10,089 nucleotides of DNA from contig JAGQYU010000043.1 in NCBI GenBank assembly GCA_020435885.1, forward strand, positions 385-10,473. Reading direction: 5' to 3'. The notes beneath the pieces were generated by a model. The model searched no databases, was not told where the DNA came from, and was given only the letters and a program-made list of their open reading frames with translations. Both the position numbers and the translations under genes were made by a program. The stretch comes from Flavobacteriaceae bacterium. Its GTDB lineage: Bacteria > Bacteroidota > Bacteroidia > Flavobacteriales > Flavobacteriaceae. Positions within the stretch are counted from its first letter, which is position 1; every line of letters begins with the position of its first letter. This document shows, piece after piece, positions 5,546-10,089 of this stretch.

Positions 5546-6126
5546 TATCCATGTACCTTTGCCTTTGTTCCTCTGTTTCTCATAAATTCAGCTTCATAAG
5601 CCAATAAATCGTTCCATTTTTTATCAACTATTTTTCTATCCATATACTGTCTGGCAAAATTGATAAAAGTTGTATAATGATTGGCTTCAGAAATCATTAA
5701 ATCTTTATAAAAGTTTGAAAGCTCTTCGTCCTTAAGATTTTCAGAAAATACTTTAAAACGCTCACAACTCCTAGCCTCTATAAGTGCCGCAAACAAAAGT
5801 CTGTGTACCAATTGTTCTGTTCTATTGCCACCTTTGTTAAAAAATTCACGTAAATGCAAGGCGTAGTCATTACTTTGCTCTCTTCCTAATGTCATCCCTC
5901 TGGCAATCATCAAATTATGAACCATTCTAAAATGTTCCATCTCTTCAATGGCGATATCACTCATTACTTTAACCATTTCGGTTTCTTCAGGATAATTAAT
6001 GATGATGGATACTGCATTTGACGCTGCTTTTTGCTCTGCAAATGCATGGTCTGTTAAGATTTGCTGTAAATCGCTTTTAGCAATTTCTGCCCAAGATGTT
6101 TCGGTTTCAAATTTTAGTCCTAACAT
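5545..6126 (-). CDS. miaE: tRNA-(ms2io6A37) hydroxylase MiaE
   Basis: This 193-residue ferritin-like protein matches the MiaE family in length. MiaE is an O2-dependent non-haem diiron monooxygenase that hydroxylates the isopentenyl side chain of ms2i6A at position 37 of tRNAs reading U-initial codons. The diiron ligands are visible: E31 (EQKAA), E62-x-x-H65 (EEMEHF), E117 (LIEARSCERF) and E147-x-x-H150 (SEANHY). The conserved EARSCERF segment separates MiaE from other ferritin-like proteins. Its ATG overlaps the dnaX stop as TAATG, so it is probably translated by re-initiation behind dnaX. It is the last gene of the operon, and its stop codon touches the second 75-bp repeat. Confidence 0.93.
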   Translation of the reverse strand: MLGLKFETETSWAEIAKSDLQQILTDHAFAEQKAASNAVSIIINYPEETEMVKVMSDIAIEEMEHFRMVHNLMIARGMTLGREQSNDYALHLREFFNKGGNRTEQLVHRLLFAALIEARSCERFKVFSENLKDEELSNFYKDLMISEANHYTTFINFARQYMDRKIVDKKWNDLLAYEAEFMRNRGTKAKVHG

Positions 6127-7820
6127 TATAAATCAAGTTTGAAGATGCTTTTAAGTTTAGCAAGTTCTTTATTTTTTTCTAAGAGTTTATTATACTTTTC
6201 CTGAGGCGTATAAGCGTATCTTTTTTCTTCTTCTTCATTTACAGTTATCTGAAAATCAATACTATAGTTATTCAATTTTTGCCTGAAATATTTTAACAAC
6301 TTAGGTTTGGCTTTTAATAATTCACCTTTCATCATACTGTTAGGAAAAGTGATATGTACGGTATTACCGGAAACGGTAGGCTTATCAGCATTCATTATAG
6401 AAGCTATGATCTTTTCACCTCTTTTATTCAGTTTTTCAATTTGCTTATTCCACAGTTGTAAGAATATTTCTTCTGTAAAAGGATCTTTAGGCTTATCATT
6501 TACATCTTCCTCTTCGAGCAAACTTTCTTTTTTAGCTTCCTTTTTTCTGTGAATGCTATTCAGCGAAAGGGCAGAGGCTCTTTTACGCTCAGTTCTGAGT
6601 TGAGGTTTTACAATAGGTTCTTCTACTTTAGGAGTAGAGATTTGTGATTCAACTATCACATTTTCAGCTACTTTTTCTTTTACTGTTTGTTTTGCAAAAA
6701 CTTTGTCTTTCCTAAAATGTGTTGAAGGAATTATGAATTTACTAGGCTTTTTTTTTTCGGCATCATGTGTTAATGAGGCCAGTTGCATTAAGGTAAGTTC
6801 AACCAATAAGCGTTGATTTTTACTGCTTTTATATTTCAGGTCGCATTCATTGGCCAATTCTATGGCTTGCAGTAAAAATGATACATCACATTTTTTGCAT
6901 TGCTCATTATATTGTTGTTTCGTATTATCGCCCACTTCTAATAGATGCAATGTAGCTGAATCTTTGGCAACCAATAGGTCTCTAAAATGTGATGCCAAAC
7001 CTGCTATAAAATGATGCCCGTCAAAACCTTTTGCTAAAATAGCATTAAAGGCTACCAATAACGCCGGAATATCGTTCTGAAGGATGAGATCAGTTGTTTC
7101 GAAATATGAATCATAATCTAAAACATTTAGGTTTTCGGCAACATCATGTCTTGTAAGGTTAGTACCTGAAAAACTCACCACTCTGTCAAAAATTGACAAT
7201 GCATCTCTCAAAGCTCCATCAGCTTTTTGAGCAATGATGTGAAGTGCATCATCATCGGCAACTATATTTTCTTCATTAGCAATTTTGTGTAAGTATTGCT
7301 TAATGTCTATAACTCCAATTCTTTTAAAATCAAATATTTGACATCTGGAAAGAATAGTAGGGATGATCTTATGTTTTTCAGTGGTTGCTAATATAAAAAT
7401 AGCATGAGCCGGAGGTTCTTCCAATGTTTTTAGAAAGGCATTGAAAGCCGATTGAGAGAGCATGTGAACCTCATCAATGATATACACTTTATATTTACCT
7501 GTTTGAGGCGGTATGCGTACCTGGTCGGTAAGACTTCTGATATCATCCACAGAATTGTTAGAGGCTGCATCAAGTTCAAAAATATTGAAAGCGAAGTCTT
7601 CATCAGGATGTACATCATTAGTTACCTGATTAATCTTTTTAGCTAATATTCGAGCACAAGTAGTTTTTCCAACACCTCTAGGGCCTGTAAAAAGAAGCGC
7701 TTGAGCCAAATGGTTGTTTTCTATAGCATTTTCCAGCGTATTGGTAATAGCCTTCTGCCCAACCACATCATCAAAGGTTTGAGGTCTATACTTACGTGCT
7801 GATACTATAAAGTGTTCCAT
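6126..7820 (-). CDS. dnaX: DNA polymerase III subunit gamma/tau
   Basis: The protein has 564 residues. DnaX is the clamp-loader ATPase that opens and loads the sliding clamp, and in its long form it also bridges polymerase and helicase. The AAA+ core at 1-220 has Walker A GPRGVGKTT (46-54), Walker B IIDEVH (D116, E117), sensor T146/T147 and the SRC arginine finger (158-160). The collar domain III ends near residue 350. A lysine-rich linker and a divergent tau C-terminus follow. The four zinc-binding cysteines expected near residues 60-80 are absent, as I recall for flavobacterial DnaX. A ten-A run at codons 355-358 could give a shorter gamma form. It lies 28 bp behind the acyl-CoA synthetase gene and overlaps miaE by one base. 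Confidence 0.97.
   Translation of the reverse strand: MEHFIVSARKYRPQTFDDVVGQKAITNTLENAIENNHLAQALLFTGPRGVGKTTCARILAKKINQVTNDVHPDEDFAFNIFELDAASNNSVDDIRSLTDQVRIPPQTGKYKVYIIDEVHMLSQSAFNAFLKTLEEPPAHAIFILATTEKHKIIPTILSRCQIFDFKRIGVIDIKQYLHKIANEENIVADDDALHIIAQKADGALRDALSIFDRVVSFSGTNLTRHDVAENLNVLDYDSYFETTDLILQNDIPALLVAFNAILAKGFDGHHFIAGLASHFRDLLVAKDSATLHLLEVGDNTKQQYNEQCKKCDVSFLLQAIELANECDLKYKSSKNQRLLVELTLMQLASLTHDAEKKKPSKFIIPSTHFRKDKVFAKQTVKEKVAENVIVESQISTPKVEEPIVKPQLRTERKRASALSLNSIHRKKEAKKESLLEEEDVNDKPKDPFTEEIFLQLWNKQIEKLNKRGEKIIASIMNADKPTVSGNTVHITFPNSMMKGELLKAKPKLLKYFRQKLNNYSIDFQITVNEEEEKRYAYTPQEKYNKLLEKNKELAKLKSIFKLDL
6742..6757 (-). other. Putative dnaX slippage/frameshift site producing gamma
   Basis: On the coding strand there are ten A followed by G (6757 down to 6747), read GAA AAA AAA AAG for E355-K358. 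The heptamer A AAA AAG is in the correct phase for a tandem -1 slip. The next -1 codons are GCC then TAG (stop 6742-6744), giving a 359-residue product that ends just after domain III. The E. coli dnaX site has the same heptamer, phase and one-codon extension. RNA polymerase slippage on A10 would have a similar effect. No strong downstream stem is visible. Confidence 0.55.
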
Positions 7821-7848
7821 TTAACTGTTTAAAGCAATTTGGACAAAG

Positions 7849-9627
7849 TTAAGAATTACCATAGATTTTTTCATACAAATCTTTGTATAAATCTTTGATG
7901 ACGTCTCTTTTCATTTTCATGGTTGGAGTGAGGTGGCCACTATCTATGCCCCAAACATCTGGAGTAAGTTCAAAGCGTTTTATTTGCTCCCATTTACCAA
8001 ATTGCTTATTGCACTTATCTATTTCTTTTTGAATGCGTTGTAACACTTTATCAGAAGTTATCATTTCTGCATTTGTATTACCAATTTTATGACCTTTTCT
8101 TTTGCCCCAGTCTTTTAAGAATTGAAAATTAGGCTGAATAAGAACGGCAGGCATTTTTTCTCCTTCACCAATAACCATAGCCTGTTCAATAAAATGCGAC
8201 TCTTTCAATTCGTTCTCAATCAACGTTGGTACGATGTATTTTCCCCCCGAAGTTTTAAACATTTCTTTTTTACGCCCCGTTATCTTTAAAAAACCATCTT
8301 TATCAACTTCACCTTTATCTCCTGTATGGAAATAATCATCAGTCATAACACTGGCAGTTTTTTCAGGGTCTTTATAGTAGCCAATCATTACATTTGGCCC
8401 TTTGATCAATATTTCTCCATCTTCGGCAATTTTGACTTCCACATTATCAATAGGTTTTCCTACGGTTCCAATTCTAAACATATTATTAGCGTACATATTT
8501 ACGGATACAACCGGAGAGGTTTCTGTAAGTCCGTAACCCTCCATTACATGCATTCCTGCTGCACAGAAAATTCTCGTTAATCTAGGGTGTAGTGGCGCAC
8601 TACCTGAAACCATTGTGTATAATTCTCCACCCAACGCTTCTTTCCATTTACTAAAGACCAATTTACGGGCAACTTTTAGTTGTAGGTTATAAAATAAACC
8701 GTTGGCTCCGTAGGGTTCATATTTTTCTGCCAAAGCAATTGACCAATAAAATAAACTTTTCTTGAGACCGGATAATTCATCGCCTTTGGCATAAATCTTA
8801 TCAAAAACCTTTTCTAGCAATCTTGGTACAACACTCATTAGTTGAGGTTTTATCTCTTTGGCGTTTTCTCCAATTTTGTCCAAACCTTCGGCAAAATATA
8901 CTGATGCGCCGGCATACTGGTATAAGTAATGCAACATCCTTTCAAAAATGTGGCAAACTGGTAAAAAACTTAAAACCCTTGTTTTTTCTTTTATAGATGG
9001 AAGCCTTGGAAAACTGTCAATTACATTACTTACAATATTGTTGTGAGTCAACATTACTCCTTTTGGTTTACCAGTAGTACCGGATGTGTAGATGATTGTT
9101 GCCAAATCATGTGAGTCAACCTGTTTTTTACATTCTTCCAATTCAGTTTGATTGCTTTCATCTTTTCCCAATTCAAATAATTCGGAGTAATGTTTACAAC
9201 CTTCAATATGATCAAAACTATAAGCTTCTTTTAACTTAGTTTTATGCTTTATTTTATTTACTTTTTCAAGTACCTCAGTATCAGAGACAAAACAAATAAT
9301 TGACTCACTGTGGTTTAAAATATATTCATAATCTTCTGAACTGATAGTTGGGTAAATAGGCACGTTTTGGGCACCTACTTGTAACACACCAATATCAACA
9401 ATATTCCATTCCGTTCTGTTTGTGGTAGATATAACAGCAATTTTATCATCTTTTTTAATGCCCATCCTCAAAAGGGCTCTACTAACAGCATTAGATTTGT
9501 CAATGTATTCTTCAGTAGATGTACTTACCCATTGTCCGTTATATTTAGTAACAAAAGCATTATCTAGTTTCTTTTCATGTAATTGATGATAAGGTATATC
9601 AAAAAGACGTGTTATTTCCACAGTCAT
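7849..9627 (-). CDS. AMP-dependent long-chain fatty acid-CoA ligase
   Basis: The protein has 592 residues, typical of Bacteroidota long-chain acyl-CoA synthetases. It activates a fatty acid to acyl-AMP and transfers it to CoA. The phosphate-binding loop is YTSGTTGKPKG (180-190). FLPVCHIFER (221-230), GSAPL (342-346) and the adenine-binding EGYGLTE (363-369) are family motifs. TGD (435-437) contacts the ribose, GRKKEMFKTSGGKYI (451-465) is the hinge region, and the catalytic lysine is probably K571 or K573 in LTPTMKMKR. There is no signal peptide or membrane segment. Chain-length preference cannot be read from sequence. It is the first gene of the operon with dnaX and miaE and has its own promoter. 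I see no functional link to dnaX; the pairing may be positional. Confidence 0.92.
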   Translation of the reverse strand: MTVEITRLFDIPYHQLHEKKLDNAFVTKYNGQWVSTSTEEYIDKSNAVSRALLRMGIKKDDKIAVISTTNRTEWNIVDIGVLQVGAQNVPIYPTISSEDYEYILNHSESIICFVSDTEVLEKVNKIKHKTKLKEAYSFDHIEGCKHYSELFELGKDESNQTELEECKKQVDSHDLATIIYTSGTTGKPKGVMLTHNNIVSNVIDSFPRLPSIKEKTRVLSFLPVCHIFERMLHYLYQYAGASVYFAEGLDKIGENAKEIKPQLMSVVPRLLEKVFDKIYAKGDELSGLKKSLFYWSIALAEKYEPYGANGLFYNLQLKVARKLVFSKWKEALGGELYTMVSGSAPLHPRLTRIFCAAGMHVMEGYGLTETSPVVSVNMYANNMFRIGTVGKPIDNVEVKIAEDGEILIKGPNVMIGYYKDPEKTASVMTDDYFHTGDKGEVDKDGFLKITGRKKEMFKTSGGKYIVPTLIENELKESHFIEQAMVIGEGEKMPAVLIQPNFQFLKDWGKRKGHKIGNTNAEMITSDKVLQRIQKEIDKCNKQFGKWEQIKRFELTPDVWGIDSGHLTPTMKMKRDVIKDLYKDLYEKIYGNS

Positions 9628-9650
9628 TATAGTTAAGTTTAGGATTGCTG

Positions 9651-9680
9651 CAAAGTATAAAAATTATAATGATTATACAA
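9651..9680 (-). promoter_or_regulatory. Predicted promoter of the acyl-CoA ligase-dnaX-miaE operon
   Basis: Minus strand: TTG (9678-9680), 18 bp, then TATACTTTG (9651-9659), one base longer than the TAnnTTTG consensus. It lies 23 bp before the ATG at 9627, giving a leader of roughly 18 bases. As no other good promoter is seen in the 28-bp gap before dnaX, it probably serves all three genes. Confidence 0.5.
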
Positions 9681-9772
9681 GCCATAAAAATTACCAATAA
9701 TTTTTTTGTAATTAACAATAGAGGGTAGTCAAAATTGTTAAAATGTTAGCATGTCTACTTAAATGTAATGTT

Positions 9773-9780
9773 TATCTTTG
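9773..9780 (+). promoter_or_regulatory. Predicted pheT promoter -7 box
   Basis: TATCTTTG fits TAnnTTTG exactly and sits 25 bp before the pheT ATG. A convincing -33 TTG at the right spacing is missing, so the call rests on the -7 box and position. Confidence 0.45.
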
Positions 9781-9805
9781 TTGGCTGATAATTTAAAGTG
9801 TATTT

Positions 9806-10089
9806 ATGAAGATTTCTTACAATTGGTTAAAGCAATTTTTAGATATTGATTTGGAAGCTGAAAAAGTAGGTGAACTGCTTACAGACCTCGGTTTAGAAGT
9901 AGAAGGAATTGAAACCATAGAATCCATAAAAGGAAGTTTAAAAGGTGTAGTTGTAGGCGAAGTTTTAACTTGTGAAAAACATCCAAATGCAGATAGATTA
10001 AAGGTTACTACTGTTGATCTTGGTGATGGTAATCCGGTACAAATTGTATGCGGAGCACCGAATGTTGCCAAAGGGCAAAAAGTACCTGT
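9806..10089 (+). CDS. pheT: Phenylalanine-tRNA ligase beta subunit, N-terminal part (runs off the window)
   Basis: The start is ATG AAG ATT TCT TAC at 9806, and 94 codons are present before the window ends. MKISYNWLKQFLDIDL is the standard PheT N-terminus. From about residue 44 the tRNA-binding (B1, EMAP-like) domain begins, with GEVLTCEKHPNADRLKV and the IVCGAPNVAKGQKV motif. The full protein, about 800 residues in the family, pairs with PheS to charge tRNA-Phe and also supplies the editing site. It diverges from the acyl-CoA ligase gene across 178 bp holding both promoters. An open reading frame on the opposite strand at 9817-10071 is its antisense shadow. Confidence 0.95.
   Translation, partial: MKISYNWLKQFLDIDLEAEKVGELLTDLGLEVEGIETIESIKGSLKGVVVGEVLTCEKHPNADRLKVTTVDLGDGNPVQIVCGAPNVAKGQKVP

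Larger units (their letters stand above)
5323..5546 (+). ncRNA. Candidate small RNA locus with two tandem structured units
   Basis: A good promoter ends at 5317. It is followed by two related stem-loop units, each finishing in a T-tract (5440-5444 and 5540-5546), with no convincing ORF. The transcript would be about 120 nt if it stops after the first unit or about 220 nt if after the second. T-tracts are on the plus strand only, so the structure fits plus-strand RNA better than a terminator for miaE, which arrives from the other side. No known RNA family is recognised. Alternatives are a palindromic intergenic repeat or a tandem terminator. The 3' end abuts the miaE stop codon, so antisense overlap with the miaE end is possible. 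Confidence 0.4.

Noticed and set aside
5545..5546. The 75-bp repeats as an ordinary terminator of miaE
   Set aside because: On the minus strand the stems are not followed by a T-tract; the T-tracts are on the plus strand. A partial terminator role is not excluded.
5406..5585. Plus-strand 59-codon ORF through both 75-bp repeats
   Set aside because: It starts inside copy 1 and continues into the antisense of miaE. The composition is that of the repeats read through, with no domain. It stays open because the repeat period (102 bp) is a multiple of three.
9817..10071. Minus-strand 84-residue ORF at the right edge
   Set aside because: It is antisense to the unmistakable PheT N-terminus on the plus strand.

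Overview
The window looks like the chromosome of a Bacteroidota bacterium, most likely of the Flavobacteriia. The DNA is AT-rich. Start codons have no Shine-Dalgarno sequences in front of them, but several genes are preceded by the Bacteroidota-type promoter (TTG, about 18-22 bp, TAnnTTTG). The integrase is of the Bacteroidota arm-binding type, and DnaX lacks its zinc module, as I remember for flavobacterial DnaX.

Left third (1 to about 3233): one end of an integrative element, all genes on the minus strand. In order of transcription it holds a tyrosine integrase, a small helix-turn-helix (excisionase-like) protein and an SF3-type primase-helicase of the DUF5906 kind. Three sets of short repeats accompany these genes. 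Four 11-bp units lie at the integrase start, an 18-bp perfect palindrome lies upstream of the HTH gene, and a phased TGATGACA array lies past the primase-helicase at the left edge. The element abuts the intact 3' end of mnmE, the same gene end used by Salmonella genomic island SGI1. The rest of the element, including any mobilisation gene and the second att site, is outside the window.

Middle (3234-5546): mnmE (tRNA wobble-uridine GTPase) is divergent from a small DUF4870 membrane protein. A 415-bp gap at 5130-5544 follows. It has a good plus-strand promoter, then two 75-bp direct repeats that can each fold into a nested stem-loop ending in a T-tract, with no convincing ORF. This is my best candidate for an undescribed small RNA locus.

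Right half (5545-10089): a minus-strand operon reads acyl-CoA synthetase, dnaX, miaE. The gap between the first two genes is 28 bp, and dnaX and miaE overlap as TAATG. dnaX carries a run of ten A at codons 355-358, just after the clamp-loader core. It contains an in-phase A AAA AAG heptamer whose -1 frame stops after one codon, the arrangement E. coli uses to make gamma beside tau. At the right edge pheT starts divergently and runs off the window.

Together the chromosomal genes serve tRNA modification (MnmE, MiaE), tRNA charging (PheT), replication (DnaX) and lipid metabolism. The left third is acquired DNA parked beside mnmE.
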